A DNA stretch of 49,198 bases from NCBI RefSeq assembly GCF_947492405.1, contig NZ_CANLMP010000013.1, forward strand, positions 1 through 49,198, in the 5' to 3' direction. The DNA comes from an uncultured Aquimarina sp. Lineage in GTDB: Bacteria > Bacteroidota > Bacteroidia > Flavobacteriales > Flavobacteriaceae. This document shows, one piece after another, positions 41,551-49,198 of the stretch. The translations under genes were made by a program, and so were the position numbers. The notes beneath the pieces are model-generated. The model was not told the origin of the DNA. It worked only from the letters and a program-made list of their open reading frames with translations, and did no database searches. Within the stretch, counting starts at the first letter, position 1. Every line of letters begins with the position of its first letter.

Positions 41551-42996
41551 CTAGAAATCAGTTACGGTAAAATACCAATCTGCATCATCAACAAATAGTG
41601 TAGAACTACCGTTAGTTCTTACGTAAATTTGTGCTGTAAAGGTATTGTTAGATTGGGCAGTTACTTGCATTGATGATTGAAAAATACTTGGATCGTTAAC
41701 AGTTAATTGAATAATATAGTCATCAGTACTTCGTCCAGTATTTAACGTAACGGTATAATTCCCTGTACTATTTCTAACAACAGTAGCTCCTTGTATTCTC
41801 AAGGCAGTTCCGTTTCCAGCAACTTTGCCCATTGCTTTTATTGGATTCTCAAAAAATGCCCCTCCATCGGTTCCTGCTGTGATATTATTGTTTGCATTTG
41901 TACTTACAATAGTAGTATTACCTGAGCCACTATTATTATTAATTTGTTGCCAGTCGGTACCATCGCTTTTTACCCATAAAACGGAGTTAGCAGATATTGC
42001 CGTTTGATCCGTGTTGGTCAGATCGACATAGGTACTAATATCTCTAATTGCATTTGTGCTATTTTTAATAATATATATTCTTCCTTGACGAGTATTAGCA
42101 TCAGGAAGTGTAATGTCATGAGTTCCAGTAATTACAATGGTATGATGATCTTCTGTTAAGGTTAAATTTCCTGTAGTACTTATTATAGACGTCGAAACGG
42201 AACCTTCTATTTGTAGTGTAGAATTGGCTATGGCAAAACCAGCGGAAGAATCATCATAATCAGCATCCACTGGTACTTCTTGGGTATTTAAGTTAATTCC
42301 AAATCTAGTTGTAGCATCTGCAGTATTATTACTTCCTTGAACTCTAAAGAGTTCTCGATGGAATTGTCCTCTTCTAAAATCATATCTTTTAAATACTATA
42401 GGTTCGGCACCATCATCACCTATTATAAATTCTAACCTTCCATCATTGGAAGGTCCTGCAGATCCTATTTCAAATAAGTCGGTTTCACCCGCACTACCTT
42501 TAAGTCTAAAACTTCCATTGGTAGTTGTAAAAAATATAGGTCGATAAAAACTTGCTCCAGCAGCAGTAAATTGAAGAGCAGAAGTAGTTCCATCTCCATT
42601 TAAAAGTACAAGTGGTTGGTCATTGTCTGTATAATCTGGAAATCCTTGAACTAACCCAAGAGTTTGTCTCCTTCCAAATTGTAATAATGGTAAGTTGTTG
42701 GATCTAATTTCCATTCGAACATCATCAATATGTCCAAGAAAAGAAGTAGTCGGAAGTCCAGTATTACCATCTACTAACCAATTATCATTAGATGTAGAAA
42801 CCCAGTTTGTACCATCAAAGACAAAAATTTTACCTTCTTCAAGGTTATATAAAATAGCACCGGTAGCAGCTCCTGTTACTCCGTTCATTTCTACTGTAGT
42901 GGCAGCGGTTGGTAATCCCATAACTGAGCCTGCATCTATCTGAGTATATGCCTGAGTTAAATATAGAATAAGTATAAAAAATAATAGTCTTTTCAT
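41551..42996 (-). CDS. Secreted protein with tail-fibre-like organisation (481 aa)
   Basis: A 481-residue exported protein, signal peptide 1-19 (ending AYTQ). Residues 20-70 (QIDAGSVMGLPTAATTVEMN, then GAILYNLEEGKIFVFDGTNWV) match the N-terminal domain of the 315-aa protein at 46646-47593. The middle is strand-rich with a repetitive look (about 75-290). HDITLPDANTRQGRIYIIKNS (about 291-311) resembles the hinge of phage-tail or fibre proteins. The C-terminal head (about 385-481; TGNYTVTLNTGRSTDDYIIQ, then WYFTVTDF) resembles the head of the collagen-like protein at 47660-49198. Likely a trimeric surface fibre protein. No T9SS tail is visible. Confidence 0.78.
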   Translation of the reverse strand: MKRLLFFILILYLTQAYTQIDAGSVMGLPTAATTVEMNGVTGAATGAILYNLEEGKIFVFDGTNWVSTSNDNWLVDGNTGLPTTSFLGHIDDVRMEIRSNNLPLLQFGRRQTLGLVQGFPDYTDNDQPLVLLNGDGTTSALQFTAAGASFYRPIFFTTTNGSFRLKGSAGETDLFEIGSAGPSNDGRLEFIIGDDGAEPIVFKRYDFRRGQFHRELFRVQGSNNTADATTRFGINLNTQEVPVDADYDDSSAGFAIANSTLQIEGSVSTSIISTTGNLTLTEDHHTIVITGTHDITLPDANTRQGRIYIIKNSTNAIRDISTYVDLTNTDQTAISANSVLWVKSDGTDWQQINNNSGSGNTTIVSTNANNNITAGTDGGAFFENPIKAMGKVAGNGTALRIQGATVVRNSTGNYTVTLNTGRSTDDYIIQLTVNDPSIFQSSMQVTAQSNNTFTAQIYVRTNGSSTLFVDDADWYFTVTDF

Positions 42997-43150
42997 AAAA
43001 TATTATTGGGACATAAAATTAAATCTAAAAAGTATCAATAACTTTTTAATAAGTAACTAAGTTACTATTTTTTTGTTTTTTCCCTTGAAAGTCTTAAAAG
43101 TATTTTAATAGATATTTAAGTGTTTTAAAACTTATAATACATAAGGATCA

Positions 43151-44311
43151 TTATCTTGTAATATATAAATAACCTGCTCTATCTTTTATTCCATTTGCGA
43201 ATAATACATAATAATAGGTTCCTACAGGTAACTCTTCTCCTTTTGCAATAGTTGCACGACCCTGGGAAATACCATTAAAAGCTTCTGAAGTTTGTTGAAC
43301 TTCGTGATATGCTTTTCGGTTATACACTAATACACCCCAACGATTATATATAAACAATTCGTTATCTGGGAATTGTGCTAGTCCTTGTATAACAAAGGTG
43401 TCATTAAACCCATCTCCATTTGGAGAAACAGCAGTAAATACCTCTAGGTCACTGTCCAGTATTCTATTAGAAGTACCGAAGGTAAGTACCACATAATTAT
43501 TAGGGATAATAATGTCAGAGGTAATTTCACCGGTGTCAAGATCTCCCGTTACTGCAGTATTTCCAAGATTAACCCACTGTTCTAAGTTTGGATCCCATCC
43601 TACAACTCTTAAATCGGCTAAATCATTGACCAAGGTGGGAATATTACTATTGGTATCCCAAGTTAGCGTTACCCTGGTTTCTCGATCTCCATCTACGTCC
43701 CAAAACTCAAAAATGCTAATTCCAAATAACAGATCACCAAAATTGTTTGTGTCAAAATTATCTGAGAAAAAATTAGGAAAATTTGGATTTTCGAAAAAAT
43801 AAGCTGCTCGAGCGGTGTTGTTAGCTGCCTGACTCTCTATGCGAGCTGGTCTATGACGAAAATCATCACCAATAGGAAATGAAAAATCAAGCAAACCAGT
43901 GATAGTTGAATAACCATCAACATAACGATCGTTGTTTTCTCCTAAGTAGGGAGCGTCATTAAGATAATCCAAAGAAACATTTATTTGATTTCTTGGTGTA
44001 AAAACTCTTCCGTTAGTAAACTCTTGGAAATTATTAACACCTACTGCCACTTCTAGAAATAAATCATCTAATACATCAATTTCCATATCATAGAAAATTG
44101 GACGATTTGTTCCCGAAATTGTTAAACTATTTTGATTGTAGAAACCAGTGAATCCAACATTTTGATCAAAAGTACCATCATTGACCAGATCCATATGAAA
44201 TCCTACTTGACCTTGATCATGAATTTGTATGTTCCCAAAGTTATGAAATGCAGTCTGGGCACTTAATACAAGCGAAAACAAAAACAGATATGTAATAATT
44301 ATTATTTTCAT
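43151..44311 (-). CDS. T9SS type B surface protein (CHU_C / gliding-motility-associated C-terminal domain)
   Basis: A 386-residue exported protein: signal peptide (1-18, ending LSAQ), a strand-rich passenger (about 20-290; FGNIQIHDQGQVGFHMDLVN, RDIDGDRETRVTLTWDTN-type segments) and a type B sorting domain (about 292-386; FTAVSPNGDGFNDTFVIQGL, FPDNELFIYNRWGVLVYN, GEELPVGTYYYVLFANG, GYLYITR). The type B tail directs export by the type IX secretion system and often stays at the cell surface. It lies nine bases downstream of the 769-aa adhesin-like gene, with which it is probably translationally coupled. It may provide export or anchoring for its neighbours. Confidence 0.9.
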   Translation of the reverse strand: MKIIIITYLFLFSLVLSAQTAFHNFGNIQIHDQGQVGFHMDLVNDGTFDQNVGFTGFYNQNSLTISGTNRPIFYDMEIDVLDDLFLEVAVGVNNFQEFTNGRVFTPRNQINVSLDYLNDAPYLGENNDRYVDGYSTITGLLDFSFPIGDDFRHRPARIESQAANNTARAAYFFENPNFPNFFSDNFDTNNFGDLLFGISIFEFWDVDGDRETRVTLTWDTNSNIPTLVNDLADLRVVGWDPNLEQWVNLGNTAVTGDLDTGEITSDIIIPNNYVVLTFGTSNRILDSDLEVFTAVSPNGDGFNDTFVIQGLAQFPDNELFIYNRWGVLVYNRKAYHEVQQTSEAFNGISQGRATIAKGEELPVGTYYYVLFANGIKDRAGYLYITR

Positions 44312-44320
44312 TTTATTCGC

Positions 44321-46630
44321 TTAATTTGGTTTTACTCTATAAGTGATTCTACGGTTCGTTATTACGGTTTTGACAATAACATTTAGAGTACCAGTGGTAG
44401 TTCCAGCAAGCGGAATGTTTTGATCATTTGAAATATCACTGGATGAGATAGTATTATCAAGTGCTCCAACTTGAGTTCCAATAACATCAAATGTAAAAGT
44501 ACAACTATTACCTGCATTTAAATTAATTCCAGATATAGAAAAACTATTAGAGCCTGAAACCGCAGTAATAGTTCCTCCACAAGAAGAAGTAGCATCTGGT
44601 GTTGTTGATATGTTCATGCCAGAAGGTAAATTATCTGTTAACGATAAGCTTGTAAGATCTACACCATCAGAAGGATTGCTGAATTGTATAGTTACCGTAG
44701 ATTCTTCGCCATAATTTATTTGAACAGGGCTAAAGGATTTACTAGCAACCGTCGGAAAAGCTACTTGCGTCGAGTTAGCAAAAACTCCTCCCCAAATGCC
44801 TTCATTGGCACTTCCTAAATCAACAGTAGCTGTTGTAGCATTATTAGGGATTAAACCACTACTATCAAATATATCGATATCTAAACCCCAATTATAACTT
44901 TGATTAGGGTTTCTAGTTCCAGTGTCAATTCCAAAAGTAGAAATTGTACTATTTAAAGTATTATTTGCAGGATTCAAAGCATTAGAAAGAGCTGTTCCGT
45001 TAATTGCTACAAAATCTCCAACAAAGGCCGCACCTGCTTCTCCATCCATTCCAAAATACCCAGTTTTAGTATCAAAGGCTCCTGCTGAAGGAGTCAATAA
45101 CCCTGTAAGAGTAAAGGAATCATTAGCTCCAAATCCGAAAAAGTCGAAACCATCCCAGATATTTACACTTCTGGTTAGATCAGCGGGATTTTCATAGACA
45201 ATAACCATGGTCCACCCACCAAAAGGTCCGGTAAAAGCACTACCTGTGGTTAACGCAATATCGGCTATAGTATAGGTTCCTGATCCGGCACCTTGTACTA
45301 AACTCGTTACATCAGCAAAAGACTGGAAAACAGCCCATCCGTTAAAGGATGAATTTTCATAATTTGAAACATCCGCAGTTACAGTAGAGTAAGTTCCAGA
45401 ACTAGGAACTCTAAACCGAACTTGATCTGTTCTTAAAATTGAAGGATCCGGATTATTTATTCCAGCGAATGAAGAACTATAAGTTCCGCCCCAGTACAAT
45501 CCTGCCCAACTAACAGTGGCACCTGCGGGTAAGGACAGATTAGAACTACTCGAATTGATAGTAGATCCATCAATTGAAGTATACCCCATTACAACCGGAG
45601 GATTGTTGGCAACAGGGCTTGCACAATTAGCAGTACAGGTAAGATTGGTATTACCAATCATATCAAAATTTCCTCTAAGATTGATAGCAAATCTCTCTTC
45701 ATAAGGTCTTGGATTATCAGTCTCATTGTCTGTTATGGTAATAACAGCCTGATCACTTACATCCACAGATGGATCACTTGGATTACTAAAGCTAATAGAA
45801 AAATCTTCATCTATTTCTATATCAAGATCATCTGTAATTGAAATTGAAATATTTTGCGAATCTCCAGAAGTACCAGAGAAAGAAAGTGTATTAGTGATAA
45901 GATTAAAATCACTACCCGCAAAAGCAGTATTGTTAATTGTATTGACATCAACAGTAAAAGGGCCTGTTGCATTAGTACCTATATGATTTACAGTGAAGTT
46001 TACAGTACCTGCATTTTCGTTAACAGTGGCATCATTAATGGAAATTCGAGGTCCAGCAAGTGTCGCTGTAAATACAATGTTATCAACTGTAATTGCTTCA
46101 TTCCCCCAGTTATTATCTGCTCCAGAAAATCTAATTGAGGAATTTGCTGAAATTTGGTTTGGAGTTAAATTTACAATCGGTATCGAATTAATTTCAGTTG
46201 TGTTGATCGTAGCTACTGTTTCATAATCACCTAAGGCATTATTAAATAATTCAACTAGAAGAGTCTCATTACCTCTGAATCTTGAATCATAATCCAAAGT
46301 AAGAGTTACATTTGAATAAGCTGATAAATCTAGATCTCTTCTTATTGATCTCCCATCGAGATTAAAAAAAGTAAGTGTGTTATCAAGTGCAGCAAATGCT
46401 GGGCCAAATCCAAATGCAGGAGAGTGTATAAAAACACGACCGGCGGTTGGGTTCGTAGTTTCATTGTTTTCTATCCAATTACTTCCCCAATTTTGGTTTC
46501 CATTATCATTATTGTTATAAGCTACCGGAGCAAAGTCGTCTATAAAAGTATCTTGGCCAAGTGCGTGGTTTATAGTTAAGACTACTGATAGTAAAAGAAA
46601 ATATAATATGTTGGTCTTTAGTTTTTTCAC
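44321..46630 (-). CDS. Calx-beta and DUF11-containing secreted adhesin-like protein (769 aa)
   Basis: A 769-residue exported protein starting at a GTG (MKKLKTNILYFLL), signal peptide 1-25 (ending ALGQ). In order: a galactose-binding-like sandwich (about 28-190; NVTLTLDYDSRFRGNETLLVE), a Calx-beta domain (about 193-305; RISINDATVNENAGTVNFTV, ENITLTDDLDIEIDEDFSISF-type), a large middle part (about 320-645; VSWAGLYWGGTYSS, GPFGGWTMVIVYENP), a DUF11-type sandwich (about 665-745; VTIQFSNPSDGVDLTSLSLT) and a short basic end (ITNRRITYRVKPN). Calx-beta and DUF11 are adhesion or Ca2+-binding modules. The gap to the next gene is nine bases. Confidence 0.85.
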   Translation of the reverse strand: MKKLKTNILYFLLLSVVLTINHALGQDTFIDDFAPVAYNNNDNGNQNWGSNWIENNETTNPTAGRVFIHSPAFGFGPAFAALDNTLTFFNLDGRSIRRDLDLSAYSNVTLTLDYDSRFRGNETLLVELFNNALGDYETVATINTTEINSIPIVNLTPNQISANSSIRFSGADNNWGNEAITVDNIVFTATLAGPRISINDATVNENAGTVNFTVNHIGTNATGPFTVDVNTINNTAFAGSDFNLITNTLSFSGTSGDSQNISISITDDLDIEIDEDFSISFSNPSDPSVDVSDQAVITITDNETDNPRPYEERFAINLRGNFDMIGNTNLTCTANCASPVANNPPVVMGYTSIDGSTINSSSSNLSLPAGATVSWAGLYWGGTYSSSFAGINNPDPSILRTDQVRFRVPSSGTYSTVTADVSNYENSSFNGWAVFQSFADVTSLVQGAGSGTYTIADIALTTGSAFTGPFGGWTMVIVYENPADLTRSVNIWDGFDFFGFGANDSFTLTGLLTPSAGAFDTKTGYFGMDGEAGAAFVGDFVAINGTALSNALNPANNTLNSTISTFGIDTGTRNPNQSYNWGLDIDIFDSSGLIPNNATTATVDLGSANEGIWGGVFANSTQVAFPTVASKSFSPVQINYGEESTVTIQFSNPSDGVDLTSLSLTDNLPSGMNISTTPDATSSCGGTITAVSGSNSFSISGINLNAGNSCTFTFDVIGTQVGALDNTISSSDISNDQNIPLAGTTTGTLNVIVKTVITNRRITYRVKPN

Positions 46631-46645
46631 TGGGCTATTTTCGAT

Positions 46646-47593
46646 TTATCTTACTACAAAAACTACATTAATTAAAGAATTAAAATCTGCAGGAGTGTTT
46701 ATAATATCATAGGTCATTTCTCCGTTTGCATCTATTGCAACATTAGCAAAAACCGCTGGGTCAAAAAATGTTACATAATAGTATAATTCATTGGCTAAAT
46801 ATGTTGGTATAGTACCTGGCGATCCTGTACTTGATGCAGAAGTAGCTGCATTAGCTAAAGTGAATTGCTCTATATACTGATCGTATAAATTAACACTTTC
46901 GTCTCCTGGAGCAGCTGTATTTGCCGAAATAGTACTAGCATCAATAGCAATAGAAGGAGGGTAGAATATTCTGGATGATTTAGTAGTATTTAACTCAACT
47001 ACTGATCCATCAGCATTAACACCTAAGGCTTTGGTCGCTGTTGCCGTACCTTCAAAATTAGGGGTTGGTTCTCCATACTCTGGTAAATCTAATTCACCAT
47101 CATCTTGAATTTTCATAGCAAGTCCCAATGTAGAAGCAGAAGAAACGTTTCCAATAGTATTAAAAGAAATACCATTATTAGTTCCTGAATCTAATATAAT
47201 AGCCGCATCAAAAGCATTGCCAGAATTCCTGAAAGCCAAACCTATTTGATTCGAATTATTTGTTCTTCTTAAAGTTATATTTTCACCAGAAGATAGATCT
47301 GTATTAAATTGTAATGTGTTAGTAGCCATATTTACAGCGCGATTTGCTGTTAATGTTCCATCTGAGTTATATAAATTTTCACCATTAATGATTTCCCATC
47401 CCGTACTTGTAAAACGGTATACTTGATCATCATCTAGATTGTATACTAATGCACCGATTTCCGGACCAACAATACCATTGATTTCTGTAAAATCAGTGGC
47501 AGTTGGAAGCCCTAATAGATTACCAGCATCTATTTGCGCAACTATATTAGATACATAAAAAGTGAATAATAAATAAAAAATTACTTTTCTCAT
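46646..47593 (-). CDS. Secreted protein sharing an N-terminal domain with the 481-aa neighbour (315 aa)
   Basis: A 315-residue exported protein, signal peptide 1-19 (ending IVAQ). Residues 20-70 (QIDAGNLLGLPTATDFTEIN, then GALVYNLDDDQVYRFTSTGW) align with the start of the 481-aa protein. The middle resembles a fibre or head protein: TLQFNTDLSSGENITLRRTNN, YGEPTPNFEGTATATKALGVNADGSVVELN (about 180-205). The last 100 residues are strand-rich, ending NSLINVVFVVR. It is the second gene after the collagen-like one (66-base gap) and lies 15 bases upstream of the adhesin-like gene. Confidence 0.78.
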   Translation of the reverse strand: MRKVIFYLLFTFYVSNIVAQIDAGNLLGLPTATDFTEINGIVGPEIGALVYNLDDDQVYRFTSTGWEIINGENLYNSDGTLTANRAVNMATNTLQFNTDLSSGENITLRRTNNSNQIGLAFRNSGNAFDAAIILDSGTNNGISFNTIGNVSSASTLGLAMKIQDDGELDLPEYGEPTPNFEGTATATKALGVNADGSVVELNTTKSSRIFYPPSIAIDASTISANTAAPGDESVNLYDQYIEQFTLANAATSASSTGSPGTIPTYLANELYYYVTFFDPAVFANVAIDANGEMTYDIINTPADFNSLINVVFVVR

Positions 47594-47659
47594 GTTTTGG
47601 ATCTTGAAAAATTTGATCTTTAGCTTACTAAATTTTAAAAATATTGAAAGATTAGTAAA

Positions 47660-49198
47660 TTAAGGTAATCTAATTACTGTAAACATAAATCCTAGATCTG
47701 CTAAATCCAAGTTTGTAGTACCATTGTCATTATCCCCAGCTCTTATTCTAAATCCAGTTGAGGAAATAGTAGAGGCTATGTATCCAACTGTAGGATCATC
47801 ATATCCACTACCACCATTATCTGGACAATTACCACCGCAGTCTTCAGGTGTGATCTGTATGATATAATTAGTGCTTCCAATATCAGGGAACGTAATGTCA
47901 AATAATCCTTGGCTTACACGTGTAATCGTAGCATTGTAGACTGTTTTAGATGCTGTTCCCGATAATTCATTAGCGTTATGTCTACCTGCTGCCCATATCT
48001 GAGGTAATGCAGCTAGCTCAGTTAAAGCTTCCTGAACATTAGTTTCATCTGTACCATCATTATCGACATCTAAATCTGGATTTAGAGGGACATCTGGTGC
48101 TTCTTGATCATCAGTCGCAGGGTCTCCTTGCGCTCCTGTAGCACCGGTTGCTCCTGTGCTTCCTGTAGCACCCGTTGCTCCCGTGTTTCCTGTTGCGCCA
48201 GTTGCTCCTGTATTACCTGTAGCACCAGTTGCTCCGGTACTTCCAGTGGCACCGGTTGCTCCTGTATTTCCTGTAGCTCCGGTTGCTCCTGTGCTTCCTG
48301 TGGCTCCAGTTGCTCCTGTGTTTCCTGTAGCACCGGTTGCTCCTGTATTTCCTGTAGCGCCAGTTGCTCCTGTACTTCCTGTAGCACCCGTTGCTCCCGT
48401 GTTTCCTGTTGCGCCAGTTGCTCCTGTATTACCTGTAGCACCAGTTGCTCCGGTACTTCCAGTGGCACCGGTTGCTCCTGTATTTCCTGTAGCTCCGGTT
48501 GCGCCAGTGCTTCCTGTGGCTCCAGTTGCTCCTGTGTTTCCTGTAGCACCAGTTGCTCCTGTGCTTCCTGTAGCGCCAGTTGCACCTGTATTTCCTGTAG
48601 CACCCGTTGAGCCAGTGCTTCCTGTGGCACCAGTTGCTCCTGTGTTTCCTGTGGCACCAGTTGCTCCTGTGCTTCCTGTAGCTCCGGTTGCTCCCGTGTT
48701 TCCTGTAGCGCCAGTTGCTCCCGTGCTTCCTGTAGCACCAGTTGCTCCTGTGCTTCCTGTAGCGCCAGTTGCACCTGTATTTCCTGTAGCACCAGTGCTT
48801 CCTGTGGCACCAGTTGCTCCTGTGGCACCTGTACTTCCTGTAGCACCGGTTGCTCCTGTGCTTCCTGTAGCACCCGTTGAGCCAGTGCTTCCTGTAGCGC
48901 CAGTTGCTCCTGTGTTTCCTGTGGCACCAGTTGCACCTGTATTTCCTGTAGCTCCGGTTGCGCCAGTGCTTCCTGTAGCACCAGTTGCTCCTGTGCTTCC
49001 TGTAGCGCCAGTGCTTCCTGTAGATCCGGTTGCGCCAGTGCTTCCTGTAGCTCCTGTGCTTCCTGTAGCGCCAGTACTTCCTGTAGCACCCGTTGAGCCA
49101 GTGCTTCCTGTAGCACCAGTTGCGCCAGTGCTTCCTGTTGAACCAGTTGCTCCTGTGCTTCCTGTTGAACCAGTTGCTCCGGTACTTCCAGTGGCACC
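47660..49198 (-). CDS. Collagen-like Gly-X-Thr repeat protein, 5' end outside the window
   Basis: The first gene of the surface locus, truncated by the window edge. Reading codons from 49198 gives 512 residues to the TAA at 47660-47662 without a stop: 120 consecutive Gly-X-Y triplets (X mostly Ala, Ser or Asn; Y almost always Thr), ending GAQ-GDP at 48119, then a 152-residue C-terminal head. The head includes DNDGTDETNVQEALTELAAL (linker), NELSGTASKTVYNATITRVS, STNYIIQITPEDCGGNC and LGFMFTVIRLP. Threonine in the Y position is the pattern of bacterial collagens stabilised or glycosylated through Thr, as in Bacillus BclA. This frame has no start codon inside the window. The protein should form a triple helix with a trimeric head, probably a surface fibre. 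Confidence 0.9.
   Translation of the reverse strand, partial: GATGSTGATGSTGSTGATGSTGSTGATGATGSTGSTGATGSTGATGSTGATGSTGATGSTGSTGATGSTGATGATGSTGATGATGNTGATGATGNTGATGATGSTGSTGATGSTGATGATGSTGATGATGATGSTGATGNTGATGATGSTGATGATGSTGATGATGNTGATGATGSTGATGATGNTGATGATGSTGSTGATGNTGATGATGSTGATGATGNTGATGATGSTGATGATGNTGATGATGSTGATGATGNTGATGATGNTGATGATGSTGATGATGNTGATGATGNTGATGATGSTGATGATGNTGATGATGSTGATGATGNTGATGATGNTGATGATGSTGATGATGAQGDPATDDQEAPDVPLNPDLDVDNDGTDETNVQEALTELAALPQIWAAGRHNANELSGTASKTVYNATITRVSQGLFDITFPDIGSTNYIIQITPEDCGGNCPDNGGSGYDDPTVGYIASTISSTGFRIRAGDNDNGTTNLDLADLGFMFTVIRLP
48119..49198. repeat. 9-nt codon-triplet repeat array encoding Gly-X-Thr
   Basis: This is a 1080-base array of 9-nt units in constant phase (120 units) within the collagen-like gene. 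It is visibly richer in G and C than the surrounding DNA. A higher-order duplication is superimposed: 48159-48286 is identical to 48375-48502, 216 bases (24 units) away. Confidence 0.9.

Noticed and set aside
48104..48610. Cys/Ser-rich frame on the plus strand
   Set aside because: It is the opposite-strand shadow of the same array, with a metallothionein-like look only because of the repeated codons. It has no independent features.
48082..49197. Long Gln/Glu/Val/Leu-rich frame on the minus strand (PEQLVQQEAQEQ type)
   Set aside because: It is the out-of-frame reading of the 9-nt collagen array. The frame GGN-X-ACN gives a perfect Gly-X-Thr pattern and runs on into a folded C-terminal head, whereas this frame ends shortly after the array.
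48119..49198. CRISPR array or non-coding satellite
   Set aside because: The 9-nt phase is constant, matches codon triplets and shows synonymous variation. There are no 25-40 nt repeats with unique spacers.
1..49198. tRNA or rRNA genes, prophage, insertion sequences
   Set aside because: No cloverleaf-type or ribosomal sequence, integrase, portal, capsid or transposase signature was found on either strand by inspection.

Overview
The window is AT-rich chromosomal DNA from a member of the Bacteroidota, almost certainly a marine Flavobacteriaceae. An Aquimarina-like genus is my inference. The signs are Bacteroidota-type promoter boxes (TAnnTTTG), type IX secretion (T9SS) cargo tails of types A and B, a T9SS plug protein, FecR/ECF regulation, DUF3667 and DUF4846 proteins, and a Na+-pumping NQR operon with its flavinyltransferase. 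I saw no rRNA, tRNA, CRISPR array, transposase or prophage.

Layout. (1) 1-3605: accessory strip. It holds an AraC regulator with a secreted AOC-barrel/NTF2 protein, then two orphan genes set between long imperfect palindromes that look like attC-type recombination sites. (2) 3606-11125: metabolism and housekeeping: an MFS transporter; a proline-catabolic P5C dehydrogenase with a tiny oxidase-subunit-like membrane protein and a GNAT enzyme; a TANGO2-like hydrolase; a putative H...C papain-fold protein; ApaG; and a DUF3667 membrane protein. (3) 11510-16330: a very large T9SS-secreted beta-propeller protein carrying two starch-binding-like modules, convergent with the gene for the T9SS plug protein. 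(4) 16521-22631: nqrABCDEF. The apbE flavinyltransferase that should modify NqrB and NqrC lies 5.7 kb downstream (28291-29286). (5) 22722-29286: an outer-membrane barrel, a DUF4846 protein, and a VIT/vWA/carboxypeptidase-like/TonB-plug/TPR fusion without a barrel. (6) 29523-37447: two ECF sigma factors, one with a FecR-like anti-sigma, a methyltransferase, a GxxExxY protein with unusual flanking repeats, methionine aminopeptidase, a lipoprotein and gpmI. (7) 37920-41286: an ankyrin protein and a cluster of four peptidase or envelope genes: M48, CAP, M15 and a short ClpP paralogue.

(8) 41551-49198 is the most interesting part. Five consecutive minus-strand genes all encode exported or surface proteins. 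The first to be transcribed runs off the window edge and encodes a collagen-like protein with at least 120 Gly-X-Thr triplets followed by a 152-residue C-terminal head. Its true frame has no start codon inside the window, so ordinary ORF scanning reports only wrong-frame Gln/Glu-rich and Cys-rich shadows. Behind it come a 315-aa and a 481-aa protein sharing an N-terminal domain, a 769-aa Calx-beta/DUF11 adhesin-like protein and a 386-aa protein with a T9SS type B sorting tail. The head of the collagen-like protein resembles the C-terminal domain of the 481-aa protein. I infer a co-expressed cell-surface fibre or adhesin system exported by the Sec and T9SS pathways.

Limits: domain names come from motif recognition by eye, without database searches. 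Start codons were moved to the first ATG giving a sensible signal peptide or catalytic N-terminus wherever the longest frame began with an upstream TTG.
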